Counted from the stretch's first letter, positions 5,075 through 15,061 are shown. The stretch is DNA of 27,623 nucleotides from UBA7803 sp041686955 (GCA_041686955.1 JAWLCV010000056.1:1-27623); one strand, 5' to 3'. Made by a program: numbers and translations. The notes: generated by a model from the sequence alone, not told the origin.

Positions 5075-7801
5075 ATGTCCGAAAGGATCTTCGAGCCCGA
5101 GGACGGCCCCGAGGCGATTCCGCCGGATGCCGAGGAACTCATGAGCGTGCCCGAAGCGGTGCGCCGTCCCCGCACGGGCAGCTACGGCTCACCCAAGGCG
5201 CCTCCCCATTCCCTGGAAGCCGAGCAATCGGTGCTCGGCGGGCTGATGCTCGACAACGACGCCTGGTTCAACGTGGCGGAGGTGGTGGGCGCCCAGGACT
5301 TCTACCGGCCGGGGCACCAGATCATCTACGAGGCCATGGCGGATCTGGCCGCCAGCGATCAGCCGCTGGACGCGGTCACCGTCTCCGAGCGGCTGGTCTC
5401 GAAGGGGCTGCTCGAGAAGTGCGGCGGGCTCGCCTATCTGGCCGAGCTGGCGGAGAGCACCCCGGGCGCGAGCAACCTGCTGGCGTACGCCCGAATCGTC
5501 CGCGAGCACTCCACACTGCGCCAGCTCATCGGCGCCGCCCAGCGCATCGCCGACGCCGCCTTCACGCCGGAAGGCCGCCGCAGCGACGAGTTGGTGGACA
5601 TGGCCGAGCAGGAGGTGTTCCGCATCGCCGAGGGGCGGCTGAAGGAAGGCGGCCCGCAGAAGCTGGTGCCCCTGCTCACCGCCGCCGTGGATCGCATCGA
5701 GAAGCTGTATGCCTCCCGCAATCCCATCACCGGCGTGCCCACGGGCTTCGACGATCTGGACAAGAAGACGGCGGGGCTGCAGCCCTCGGATCTCATCATC
5801 GTCGCCGGCCGCCCCTCCATGGGAAAAACCTCGTTCGCCCTCAATCTGGTGGAACACGCGGTGATGGAGAGCGACGGCGCGGTGCTGTTCTTCAGCCTGG
5901 AGATGCCGGCCGAGCAGCTCGTCTTGCGGCTGCTGTCGTCCCTCGGGCGCATCGACCAGTCGCGGATGCGCACCGGCGACATGCACGAGGACGACTGGCC
6001 GCGCTTCACCTCCGCGGTCAGCCAGCTCAAGGACAAGCAGCTCTTCATCGACGACACGCCGGCCATCACCCCCAACGAGCTGCGCAACCGGGCGCGGCGG
6101 GTGGCCCGGGAGACCGGCAAACTGGGCATGATCGTGGTGGACTACCTGCAGCTCATGCGCGGCTCCGGCAATCCGGAGAACCGCACCAACGAGATCTCGG
6201 AGATCTCCCGCTCGCTGAAGGCCATCGCCAAGGAGATGAAGTGTCCGCTCATCGCCCTGTCCCAGCTCAACCGGAGTCTGGAGCAGCGCACCGACAAGCG
6301 CCCGGTGATGGCCGACCTCAGGGAATGTGTGACCGGTGACACGCTGGTCTGTCTTGCCGACGGACGACGGCTGCCCATCGCCGAGCTGGTGGGTGAGCAG
6401 CCGGAGGTCTGGGCGATGAACGACGAGCAGCGTCTGGTGCCGGTTCGCAGCGATAAGGTCTGGGAAGTGGGGCGACGAGCGGTGTGCCGCATCACCCTCG
6501 CCAGCGGCCGCGCCATCCGGGCCACCGCCGACCATCGCCTTTACACCGGGGCCGGCTGGCAGCGGGTCCGTGAACTCGAGCCCGGCGCTCGGGTGGCCGT
6601 CTCCAGGTGGCTGCCGGAACCGGAGGCCCCAAGGCCATGGCAGGACGATGAGGTCATCCTTCTGGCGCATTTGGTCGGAGACGGCAGCTACCTCACGCAC
6701 CAACCGCTGCGCTACACGACCGCCTCTGAAGAAAACAGTGCCGCAGTGCGGCGAGCGGCGGAGGGTGCATTCGGCGTGACAGTGAATCGTCACGCCGGCA
6801 AGGGGAACTGGCACCAGCTCGTGTTCAGCGGCAATGGCAACCGGTGGCATCCGGCCGGGGTGAATCTGTGGCTGCGCAACCTCGGCATCTTCAATCAGCG
6901 CTCTCACGAAAAGCGCCTCCCGGCGTCGGTATTCATGTTGCCCAACGAGCAAATCGCGCTGTTCCTGCGACATCTATGGGCCACCGACGGCGCGATCCAT
7001 GTGCGGGAGGCGGGCGGAGCATCTCGGGTGTATTTCAGCACCTGCTCCAAGGCGCTGGCGTCGGACGTTGCCGCGCTCCTATTGCGGATGGGCGTCGTCG
7101 GCAGAATCCGTGGACTGGTGCAGCAGAACGGCAATGTTCTCTATACCGTCGACGTGTCCGGTCGCGATCAGCAGTTATTGTTTCTGACGAGAGTCGGTGC
7201 GTTCGGTCCCCGGGTCGAGCCAGCGGAACGGCTGGCGGCTCAGCTGGCGAACCGGCACGGAAACCCGAACGTCGATACGCTTCCCAAGGAAGTATTTGAT
7301 CGCGTCAAGGCAGTGATGCGGAAACAGGGAGTATCTCAACGGCAAATGACGTCGCTGCGCGGCACGGCCTATGGCGGTGCGAGCCATTTCCGCTTTGCTC
7401 CCTCACGTAAGGTGCTCGGAGGCTACGCTACGCTGCTCGACGACCGGGAACTGCAAATCTGGGCCGAGTCGGACTTGTTCTGGGATCGCGTCGTGGAGAT
7501 CGCGCCGGACGGCGAGGAGGAGGTCTACGATCTGACCGTGCCCGGGCCGGCAAGCTGGCTGGCTGATGGAATCGTCAGTCATAACTCCGGCGCCATCGAG
7601 CAGGATGCCGACGTGATCCTGTTCGTCTACCGCGACGAGGTGTATCACCCGGAGTCGGCGGAAAAGGGCACGGCGGAGATCATCATCGGCAAGCAGCGTA
7701 ACGGGCCCATCGGCACGGTGCGGCTGGCCTTCATCGGCAACCTGACCAAGTTCGAGAACCTGGCGCCGGACCGCTACGACCGCTTCGCGCCGTTCGAGTA
7801 G
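5075..7801 (+). CDS. dnaB: Replicative DNA helicase DnaB containing an intein
   Basis: DnaB is the hexameric 5'-3' helicase that unwinds DNA at the replication fork and recruits primase. The 908-residue precursor consists of extein residues 1-417 and 838-908 (488 residues after splicing, close to E. coli at 471) and an intein at 418-837. The extein shows the N-terminal primase-interaction domain (PHSLEAEQSVLGGLMLDND onward), Walker A at 245-253 (GRPSMGKTS, Lys251) and Walker B MIVVDYLQLM around 352-361. The intein splits the highly conserved DLRE/SGAIEQDAD motif near the ATPase active site, so function requires splicing. Start ATG 5075 follows a 173-bp intergenic region. radA follows after 3 bp on the same strand. 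Confidence 0.97.
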   Translation: MSERIFEPEDGPEAIPPDAEELMSVPEAVRRPRTGSYGSPKAPPHSLEAEQSVLGGLMLDNDAWFNVAEVVGAQDFYRPGHQIIYEAMADLAASDQPLDAVTVSERLVSKGLLEKCGGLAYLAELAESTPGASNLLAYARIVREHSTLRQLIGAAQRIADAAFTPEGRRSDELVDMAEQEVFRIAEGRLKEGGPQKLVPLLTAAVDRIEKLYASRNPITGVPTGFDDLDKKTAGLQPSDLIIVAGRPSMGKTSFALNLVEHAVMESDGAVLFFSLEMPAEQLVLRLLSSLGRIDQSRMRTGDMHEDDWPRFTSAVSQLKDKQLFIDDTPAITPNELRNRARRVARETGKLGMIVVDYLQLMRGSGNPENRTNEISEISRSLKAIAKEMKCPLIALSQLNRSLEQRTDKRPVMADLRECVTGDTLVCLADGRRLPIAELVGEQPEVWAMNDEQRLVPVRSDKVWEVGRRAVCRITLASGRAIRATADHRLYTGAGWQRVRELEPGARVAVSRWLPEPEAPRPWQDDEVILLAHLVGDGSYLTHQPLRYTTASEENSAAVRRAAEGAFGVTVNRHAGKGNWHQLVFSGNGNRWHPAGVNLWLRNLGIFNQRSHEKRLPASVFMLPNEQIALFLRHLWATDGAIHVREAGGASRVYFSTCSKALASDVAALLLRMGVVGRIRGLVQQNGNVLYTVDVSGRDQQLLFLTRVGAFGPRVEPAERLAAQLANRHGNPNVDTLPKEVFDRVKAVMRKQGVSQRQMTSLRGTAYGGASHFRFAPSRKVLGGYATLLDDRELQIWAESDLFWDRVVEIAPDGEEEVYDLTVPGPASWLADGIVSHNSGAIEQDADVILFVYRDEVYHPESAEKGTAEIIIGKQRNGPIGTVRLAFIGNLTKFENLAPDRYDRFAPFE
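6326..7585 (+). mobile_element. DnaB intein with LAGLIDADG-type homing endonuclease
   Basis: The 420-residue insert begins at Cys418 (CVTGDTLVCLADGRRLPI, splicing block A) and ends at Asn837, with extein Ser838 as the +1 nucleophile. Block B has TADH at 484-487, and the C-terminal blocks read YDLTVPGPASWLADGIVSHN with penultimate His836. All residues for standard class 1 splicing are thus present. Two dodecapeptide-like motifs occur: LAHLVGDGS at 530-538 and FLRHLWATDG at 630-639, each with the expected acidic residue (Asp536, Asp638), so the endonuclease may be active. The insertion site between Glu and Ser of DLRE/SG and the start of the intein resemble the Rhodothermus marinus DnaB intein as I recall it. 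The central part (about 6660-7440) looks lower in GC and less codon-biased than the extein. Confidence 0.95.
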
Positions 7802-7804
7802 TCC

Positions 7805-9169
7805 GTGGCCAAGAGCAAGTCCAAGACGGCCTACGTCTGCAACGAGTGCGGCGCCGAGCACATGAAGTGGCAGGGCCAGTGCTCGGCCTGCAGCGCCTGG
7901 AACTCGCTGTCGCGGGTGAGCATCGGCCCCGTCCGGGAGCCCGGCCTCGGCTTCGCCGGGACCCGAAGCGAGGTGAAGCGCCTCTCCGAGGTGGAGCCGG
8001 AGGAGGCGGTACGGCTGCCCACGGGCTTCTCCGAGCTCGACCGGGTGCTGGGGGGCGGCCTGGTGGCCGGCTCCGTGGTGCTCATCGGCGGCGATCCCGG
8101 CGCCGGCAAGAGCACCCTGCTGCTGCAGGTCTGCACGGGCCTCGCGGCAGATGCCGAGGTGCTGTACGTCACCGGCGAGGAGTCCCTGCACCAGCTCGCC
8201 CTGCGCGCCCAGCGCCTGGGCCTGCCCGCCGATCGCCTGTCCGTGGCCTCGGAGACCCGGGGCGAAGCCGTGGCCCGGCTGATGGAAGAGCGGCGGCCGA
8301 AGGTGGTGGTGCTGGACTCCATTCAGGTGATGCAGCTCGAGTCGGTGGACAGCACACCGGGAAGCGTCACTCAGGTGCGGGAGAGCGCGGCCTTCTTCAC
8401 GCGCCTGGCGAAGCAGACGGGCACCGTGATGATCCTCGTGGGCCACGTCACCAAGGAAGGGAGCCTCGCCGGACCGAAGGTCCTCGAGCACATGATCGAC
8501 TGCTTCGTGATGCTCGACAGTCCCGCCGGCAGCCGCTACCGCACCTTGCGCGGCATCAAGAACCGGTTCGGCGAGGTGAACGAGCTCGGCATCTTCGCCA
8601 TGACCGAGCAGGGCATGAAGGAGGTGGCCAACCCGTCCGCCATCTTTCTGCAGCGCGGCGAGCTGGATTCCCCCGGCAGCGTGGTCACGGTGACCTGGGA
8701 AGGCACCCGACCGCTGCTGGTGGAGCTGCAGGCTCTGGTGGACGGCGTGCAGGGCGGCTATCCTCGCCGGGTGGCCGTGGGTCTGGAGGCCCAGCGTCTG
8801 GCCATGCACCTGGCGGTGCTGCACCGCCACTGCGGCATCACCCTGGCGGATCAGGACGTATTCGCCAATGTGGTGGGGGGCGTTCGCATCAGCGAGACCG
8901 GCGCCGATCTGGCGGCGCTCTTGGCGGTGCTCTCCTCGTTTCGCAACCGCAATCTGCCGCGAGACCTCATCGTCTTCGGCGAGCTCGGCCTCACCGGCGA
9001 GGTGCGCCCGGTGACCAACGGCCAGCAGCGGCTGGCGGAAGCCCGCAAGCACGGCTTCCGCCAGGCCATCGTACCTTTCGCCAACCGACCCAAGGACGTG
9101 ATCGGCGGCATGACCGTGCACGGCGTGAAGAGTCTCTCCGGAGCCCTCGACGTGCTGGATACGCTCTGA
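7805..9169 (+). CDS. radA: DNA repair protein RadA (recombination-associated helicase)
   Basis: RadA (Sms) is a RecA-like, DnaB-type hexameric helicase that drives branch migration during homologous recombination. The 454-residue protein starts at GTG 7805 and has the four-cysteine zinc finger (Cys12, Cys15, Cys26, Cys29), Walker A GGDPGAGKST at 95-104 (Lys102), the RadA-specific KNRFG motif at 252-256 and a C-terminal Lon-protease-like domain (about 275-454). Length matches E. coli (460). It begins 3 bp after dnaB and probably shares its transcript; alr, which often lies between dnaB and radA in related genomes, is absent. Confidence 0.97.
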   Translation: MAKSKSKTAYVCNECGAEHMKWQGQCSACSAWNSLSRVSIGPVREPGLGFAGTRSEVKRLSEVEPEEAVRLPTGFSELDRVLGGGLVAGSVVLIGGDPGAGKSTLLLQVCTGLAADAEVLYVTGEESLHQLALRAQRLGLPADRLSVASETRGEAVARLMEERRPKVVVLDSIQVMQLESVDSTPGSVTQVRESAAFFTRLAKQTGTVMILVGHVTKEGSLAGPKVLEHMIDCFVMLDSPAGSRYRTLRGIKNRFGEVNELGIFAMTEQGMKEVANPSAIFLQRGELDSPGSVVTVTWEGTRPLLVELQALVDGVQGGYPRRVAVGLEAQRLAMHLAVLHRHCGITLADQDVFANVVGGVRISETGADLAALLAVLSSFRNRNLPRDLIVFGELGLTGEVRPVTNGQQRLAEARKHGFRQAIVPFANRPKDVIGGMTVHGVKSLSGALDVLDTL

Positions 9170-9211
9170 ACGGGTGTCCGCGAGGACGATGAGCCCAGCC
9201 TGAGCGTTTCG

Positions 9212-9240
9212 TTGAAACCCCGCCCGCCAGCGATGATGAT
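9212..9240 (+). promoter_or_regulatory. Candidate promoter for the MarR / PAS kinase / PaiB unit
   Basis: TTGAAA at 9212-9217 and GATGAT at 9235-9240 are spaced by 17 bp in the 112-bp gap after radA. The -10 box is a weak 4/6 match. It would leave a leader of about 35 nt before the TTG start of the MarR-like gene. Confidence 0.35.
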
Positions 9241-9281
9241 TCGCCGCGCGGGTCCTTTGACCTCGGCCCGGAAGGTGTTAC

Positions 9282-9623
9282 TTGAAAGATGATCTGAAGC
9301 GACTGGAGGTAATTCTTTCGGATCTCGTCACCCATTATGGCCGTACCACCTCCATCGGCGCCCTGTTCACCATGCTGACGACGATCCGTCTCCAGGCCGA
9401 GGGCAGGCATCCCACCATCGGTGAGCTGGCCAGCCTCACCGGGATTCCCCGTCAGAGCATCTCCCGGTGGATCGCGCAGCATGAGAGGCGCGGCCTGGTC
9501 CGGGTGCTGGAGAACCCCGACGACCAGCGGGAGCGGCGGGTGGCGCCCGCGAATCCCGCGCTGGTGGAGGCGCAGCTCCGAAAGTTCCAGGCGCTGGTTC
9601 ACAAGGCCGCACTCGATGAGTGA
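9282..9623 (+). CDS. Small MarR-like winged-helix transcriptional regulator
   Basis: The 113-residue protein starts at TTG 9282, preceded by GGAAGGTG four bases upstream. An N-terminal helical segment (LVTHYGRTTSIGALFTML) precedes a winged helix (about 45-90): TIGELASLTGIPRQSISRWI as helix-turn-helix and RGLVRVLENPDDQRERRVAP as the wing with the MarR-type DxR pattern. It is shorter than typical MarR proteins (about 140), mostly at the C-terminal dimerisation helix. It overlaps the following histidine kinase gene (GATGAGTGA), so the three genes of this unit are translationally linked. Regulation of its own operon is the likeliest role, by analogy with MarR genes that sit first in their operon. 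No ligand can be named. Confidence 0.75.
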   Translation: MKDDLKRLEVILSDLVTHYGRTTSIGALFTMLTTIRLQAEGRHPTIGELASLTGIPRQSISRWIAQHERRGLVRVLENPDDQRERRVAPANPALVEAQLRKFQALVHKAALDE

Positions 9624-11151
9624 CAGGGGCCGGGATCTTCGCGATCCGGCGCCCATCGGTGAGCGGCAGCGGCTCGAGCGCGAGCTGCTGGAGCAGGAAC
9701 AGTTCGCCGACACCCTGCTCGCGAGCCTCCCCGTGCACGTATTCGCCCTGGACCCGGACACGCTGGCGTACGTCGCCTTCAACAAGGCGGGCGAGCGGCT
9801 GTTCGGGGTCAGCGGCGAGGCCGTGCTCGGCAAGACCTGGTTCGACCTGTTCCCCCACCAGCTCGCCGAGGAGATGACCCAGGCCGTGCGCGAGCTCTGC
9901 GCCAGTAAGCGTGCAGAGACCCTCATACAGGCCGAGCTGCCCACCGCTCACGGCCAGCGCCTCGTGGTGAGAACCAAGATGAGCGTCCTGCGCGACGACG
10001 CAGGACGGCCGCGCACCCTGCTCGGCGTCTGTGAGGACCTCACCCGTGACCTCAAGAACCAGCGGGAGCTCGAAGCGCAGACGCGGCGGTTTCAGCGTTA
10101 TCTGGAAATCGCCGATTCCGGCATCGCCGAGCTGGACGACGAGGGGGTCGTGCAGCTCGTGAACCGGAAGCTGCTCACCTCTCTCGACCTGGAGCGCAGC
10201 GCCGTGGTGGGCCAGCACTACCGCAAGTTCCTCGTGGAGGAAACTTTCGGCGCGGCCAATCTGGATCGCCTCGACCGGCTCATCGCCGGCGAGGGATCGG
10301 GCGAGATGATTCTGGAAGGGCAGGTGGGGGCGCGGGCGTTCGTCTGGCGCATCGCGCGCCAGCCCGGCCCCACGGGTGTTCGCGTCATCTGCCTGGGCGA
10401 CGACGTAACGGAGCTCATCCTCGCCCGCAACGAAGCCCAGTCGGCGAATCGCGCCAAGAGCCGGTTCCTGGCGAACATGAGTCACGACCTGCGCACGCCG
10501 CTCCACGCCATCATGGGCTACAGCGAGCTGATGGCGGACGAGGCCATGGAGCAGGGCCGCCAGCAGGACGTGGAGGACCTCCAGCGCATCACCCAGGCCG
10601 CCGAGCACCAGTTGCGGCTGATCGAGGCGATGCTGGATCTGGCGAAGGCCGAGCAAGGCAGCGCCGGGGTCGAGGTGAGCGCCTTCGAGCCGGAGCGGAT
10701 GATCCGGGAGGTGGTCAGCCTGGCGGAAGGGCTGATCCGGGCGCGCGGCAATCGGCTGGAGGTGCAGGGGAGCGCGGTGAGCGCCTTCTGCTCCGACGAG
10801 CTGAAGCTGCGCCAGATCCTGCTCAACCTGCTGACCAACGCCGCCAAATTCACGGAGCACGGCCGGGTGATGCTCACCTATCGGGTCAGCGACGAGGAGC
10901 TGTGCCTCGAGGTCGCCGACACCGGGCCCGGCATTCCCGTGGAGATGCAGGCGCGCATCTTCGAGCCTTTCACCCAGGCCAGCGTGGCGGGCCGGAACGG
11001 CAACGGCCCCGGCCAGGGTCATGGGCTCGGCCTCGCCATCTGTCGCAGTCTGTGCCGGCAGCTCGGCGGCGCGATCGGCGTCTCGAGCAGCCCCGGCGAG
11101 GGAAGCACGTTCACGGTGCGGGTGCCGGCGGCCCGGGGTCCGGCACCGTGA
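9616..11151 (+). CDS. Soluble sensor histidine kinase with two PAS domains
   Basis: This is a probable two-component sensor kinase that autophosphorylates a histidine in response to an unknown signal. The 511-residue protein has PAS domain 1 (about 30-135), PAS domain 2 (about 150-270), HisKA with NMSHDLRTPLHAIMGYSEL (phosphoacceptor His290) and a HATPase domain (about 395-505) with N-box NLLTNAAKF at 404-412, DTGPGIP from 435 and GHGLGLAI from 468. No transmembrane segment or signal peptide is visible, so sensing is cytoplasmic. There is no receiver or HPt domain and no response-regulator gene in the window, which makes it an orphan or gives it an unusual partner. The ATG at 9616 overlaps the upstream MarR gene by 8 bp and its stop overlaps the GTG of the PaiB-like gene. 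Confidence 0.92.
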   Translation: MSDRGRDLRDPAPIGERQRLERELLEQEQFADTLLASLPVHVFALDPDTLAYVAFNKAGERLFGVSGEAVLGKTWFDLFPHQLAEEMTQAVRELCASKRAETLIQAELPTAHGQRLVVRTKMSVLRDDAGRPRTLLGVCEDLTRDLKNQRELEAQTRRFQRYLEIADSGIAELDDEGVVQLVNRKLLTSLDLERSAVVGQHYRKFLVEETFGAANLDRLDRLIAGEGSGEMILEGQVGARAFVWRIARQPGPTGVRVICLGDDVTELILARNEAQSANRAKSRFLANMSHDLRTPLHAIMGYSELMADEAMEQGRQQDVEDLQRITQAAEHQLRLIEAMLDLAKAEQGSAGVEVSAFEPERMIREVVSLAEGLIRARGNRLEVQGSAVSAFCSDELKLRQILLNLLTNAAKFTEHGRVMLTYRVSDEELCLEVADTGPGIPVEMQARIFEPFTQASVAGRNGNGPGQGHGLGLAICRSLCRQLGGAIGVSSSPGEGSTFTVRVPAARGPAP

Positions 11152-11801
11152 CCTCGAGCGGCCTCTACAATCCGGCAGCGTTCCGGGTGGAGGATGACGA
11201 GCCCCTCGCCCGCGCCATCGACGAAATCGTCTTCGGCACTCTGCTGACCAACGGCCCCGACGGCCCCCGGGCCAGCCATCTGCCCCTTCTCCTGGCGCGC
11301 CACGGCGACGGGCCCGGCACCTTGCGCGGTCACCTGGCGCGCGCCAACCCGCACGTCCAGAGCCTGGCGGGCGAGCCGGCGCTGGTGATCTTCCAGGGTC
11401 CCGCCCATTACGTGACGCCGAGCTGGTACGCGAGCAAGGCGCAGACCGGCAAGGTGGTACCCACCTGGAACTACGTGGTCGTCCACGCCCGCGGCACGGT
11501 GCGGCTCGAACAGGAGCCGGAGTTTCTGCGGAGCGTCGTGGAGTCGCTGACGGACCGCATGGAAGCATCGCGGCCCGAGCCGTGGCGCGTGGACGACGCC
11601 CCCGCCGAGTTCACCGACGCGCTGCTCCGGCAGATCGTCGGCATCGAAATCCCCCTGTCGAGCCTGGAAGGCAAGTTCAAGCTCGGCCAGAACCGGCCGG
11701 CGGCGGATCGGGAGAGCCTGGCGGCGGGGCTCGAAGCGGAGCTGCCGGACGTCTGGCGCGCCCTCGGCCGGCTGCCTGCCGGCCCGAACGAGCCGGCCTA
11801 G
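11148..11801 (+). CDS. PaiB-family FMN-binding protein
   Basis: The 217-residue protein matches the PaiB family (FMN-binding split-barrel proteins first described as negative regulators of sporulation and protease genes in Bacillus). Supporting motifs are LYNPAAFRV at the start, TLLTNGPDGPRASHLPLLL, ALVIFQGPAHYVTPSWY, KVVPTWNYVVVHARG (Thr106-Tyr109 in the core) and the C-terminal GKFKLGQNR. The GTG start at 11148 overlaps the stop of the histidine kinase gene (GTGA), giving a continuous MarR-kinase-PaiB unit. The molecular role of PaiB proteins is poorly settled (regulator versus flavin-dependent enzyme). Pairing with a PAS kinase suggests redox or flavin-linked control, which is inference. 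Confidence 0.88.
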   Translation: MTSSGLYNPAAFRVEDDEPLARAIDEIVFGTLLTNGPDGPRASHLPLLLARHGDGPGTLRGHLARANPHVQSLAGEPALVIFQGPAHYVTPSWYASKAQTGKVVPTWNYVVVHARGTVRLEQEPEFLRSVVESLTDRMEASRPEPWRVDDAPAEFTDALLRQIVGIEIPLSSLEGKFKLGQNRPAADRESLAAGLEAELPDVWRALGRLPAGPNEPA

Positions 11802-11833
11802 ATCGGCGAGGCCGCCCGGGCCGGCCCGTCTCG

Positions 11834-13513
<1,680 letters not shown>

Positions 13514-13598
13514 GAGCTGAATCGACCTCTGGCGAGTACTGACTTGAGGACCGCGCACGCTACAGCGCAATCCGCAGCCGATCAATCCCCGCCCCGGA

Positions 13599-14288
13599 TC
13601 ACGTCGTCCCGCCCGGCGGATGCAGGGAACGCGCCGGATAGTAATCGCGGAAGCCGGCGAGCCGGGCCAGCGGCCCCACGACGATCTGCAAGGCCCTCTC
13701 CGCCCACCGCGGGATGCGGGCGAGATGGGTATCGCACATGGCGTTGTTGAGCGAGTACTGCAGCAGCATGGCAGGCCCGTTGCCGGTCTCGTCCATGAGG
13801 TCGTAGAGCTGCACCAGGCAGGCAGCGAACTCGAGGGGCATGGTTCTGCCGCCGGACACCACCACGGGCTCGGCGGTGGGATTGAACGGACGGTGCGCCA
13901 CCCCGCGCTCCACACGGTGACGACCGCCGGCGGGTACCTGCGCGATCCGGTCCGCCAGCTCGATGTGCAGCGTGCCCCGGGCGACCGAGAATTCCTCGGC
14001 GAAACCTTCGTGGTAGTGCAAGGGCGGACCGGCCGCCCCGGGAGCCAGCACGAGCTCCCCGTGCATCCAGCCTTCCTCGACGGCGAGCACCTGCATGCGG
14101 AACCCCTCGATGCGGCTCTCCATGACGTCGCCCGGCCGCGGATACGTGGCCGGATCCGGTGATGGCAACGGGAACACGACGCGATGCAGCAGGTTGCCGA
14201 CGATCAGGTACGCGGCCGTCGCCAGCCCCAGCCACGGGAGCACCCTTCGCAGGCGGGACCTGCCTCGGCCTGTGGTCTCAATGCTCAT
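13599..14288 (-). CDS. Membrane-anchored cupin-domain protein
   Basis: The 229-residue protein has a basic N-terminus, one hydrophobic segment (VLPWLGLATAAYLIVGNLL, about 14-32) and a single cupin domain. Cupin motif 1 is HYHEGFAEEFSVARG and motif 2 is GVAHRPFN, so metal ligands are plausible. The C-terminal third is unassigned. Specific activity is unknown. ATG 14288 is preferred over the more upstream in-frame start at 14348 because the upstream part would run through both palindromic operators. The gene diverges from a TetR regulator 53 bp away and is very probably its target. It lies upstream of ettA on the same strand with an 85-bp gap. Confidence 0.75.
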   Translation of the reverse strand: MSIETTGRGRSRLRRVLPWLGLATAAYLIVGNLLHRVVFPLPSPDPATYPRPGDVMESRIEGFRMQVLAVEEGWMHGELVLAPGAAGPPLHYHEGFAEEFSVARGTLHIELADRIAQVPAGGRHRVERGVAHRPFNPTAEPVVVSGGRTMPLEFAACLVQLYDLMDETGNGPAMLLQYSLNNAMCDTHLARIPRWAERALQIVVGPLARLAGFRDYYPARSLHPPGGTT

Positions 14289-14289
14289 A

Positions 14290-14303
14290 TTGACACTGTG
14301 TAA
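14290..14303. promoter_or_regulatory. Palindromic operator 1 (cupin side)
   Basis: TTGACACTGTGTAA is an imperfect dyad with half-sites TTGACA and TGTAA around a short centre. It starts two bases from the cupin start codon and matches operator 2 in arm sequence, suggesting the same dimeric regulator. Confidence 0.55.
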
Positions 14304-14333
14304 AGTTGCATTCGGCGCATCAAACCGTAAGCA

Positions 14334-14348
14334 TTGACACCATGTCAA
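14334..14348. promoter_or_regulatory. Palindromic operator 2 (overlaps the tetR start codon)
   Basis: TTGACACCATGTCAA is a perfect TTGACA-N3-TGTCAA dyad; the ATG at 14342-14344 lies inside it. Its centre is about 45 bp from that of operator 1. Binding here would block tetR expression (autoregulation) and could also cover a cupin promoter, since the minus-strand arm reads as a perfect -35 TTGACA. Assignment to the TetR protein is inferred from position. Confidence 0.6.
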
Positions 14349-14980
14349 GCAGGAACCGAACGGGCGGCGGCCGCGCGCGCATCCTGGAGGCCGCGACGGC
14401 GGTGATCCTGAACGGCGAGTCCCTCACCATGAGCGCCGTCGCCGCACGCGCCGGCGTTTCCCGGCAGGCGGTGTATCTGCACTTTGCCAATCGGCCCGCG
14501 CTCGCGGTGGCCGCCGCGCGCTACACGGACGAGCAGCTCGGCCTCGCCCATGCGGTGCGGCCCATGGAGGCGGCATCGGACGCCGAGACGCTGCTGTCCG
14601 CTTATGCCGAGTTCCTGGCGGACTACAATCCGCGCATCCGCAACATCGTGGGCGTGGTCAAGGCGCTGCGCCGCGACGATCCGGCGCTGCGCGACGCCTG
14701 GCTCGACCGGGTGCGCAACCGCCGCCGGGCGACGCGCCGCATGGCACGCCGGCTGGCTGGATGGGGCCGGCTGGCACCGGGATTCACCGTGGCGACGGCC
14801 GGAGACTGGCTGGCCGCCCAGGGATCGGTGGAACTCTGGGAGGAACTCGTCATCGACCTCGGATGGTCGCGCCAGCGCTTCGTCGACGTCATGGCGAAAG
14901 CCTTCCGCCGCACGCTGCTGGTGCCGTCGGAAGCGCTGGACGACGCCGGTCAGGCTGCGCGGAATTCAAGTTCGACATGA
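14342..14980 (+). CDS. TetR/AcrR-family transcriptional regulator
   Basis: The 212-residue protein has an N-terminal TetR DNA-binding domain (about 10-60): RARILEAATAVILNGESLTM, SAVAARAGVSRQAVYLHFAN and RPALAVAA. The C-terminal ligand domain is variable and unassigned. ATG 14342 is chosen because family similarity begins soon after; a TTG at 14306 would add 12 residues. No Shine-Dalgarno precedes ATG 14342, and the start codon is inside a palindromic operator, so the transcript may be short-leadered or leaderless. It is divergent from the cupin gene, the standard layout for a local repressor and its target. Confidence 0.88.
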   Translation: MSSRNRTGGGRARILEAATAVILNGESLTMSAVAARAGVSRQAVYLHFANRPALAVAAARYTDEQLGLAHAVRPMEAASDAETLLSAYAEFLADYNPRIRNIVGVVKALRRDDPALRDAWLDRVRNRRRATRRMARRLAGWGRLAPGFTVATAGDWLAAQGSVELWEELVIDLGWSRQRFVDVMAKAFRRTLLVPSEALDDAGQAARNSSST

Positions 14981-15013
14981 GGATTGCCGATGGGGCGTGG
15001 TCGCGCGGTGAGC

Positions 15014-15019
15014 TACAAT
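15014..15019 (+). promoter_or_regulatory. -10-like element upstream of glyA
   Basis: TACAAT at 15014-15019 is followed by the GC-rich AGCGCGC discriminator. No good -35 is seen 17 bp upstream (TGGGGC). The predicted transcript would have a leader of about 36 nt before ATG 15062. Confidence 0.4.
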
Positions 15020-15061
15020 AGCGCGCTTTCCTTCCACCAGCCGACCAACACGGATCTACGG

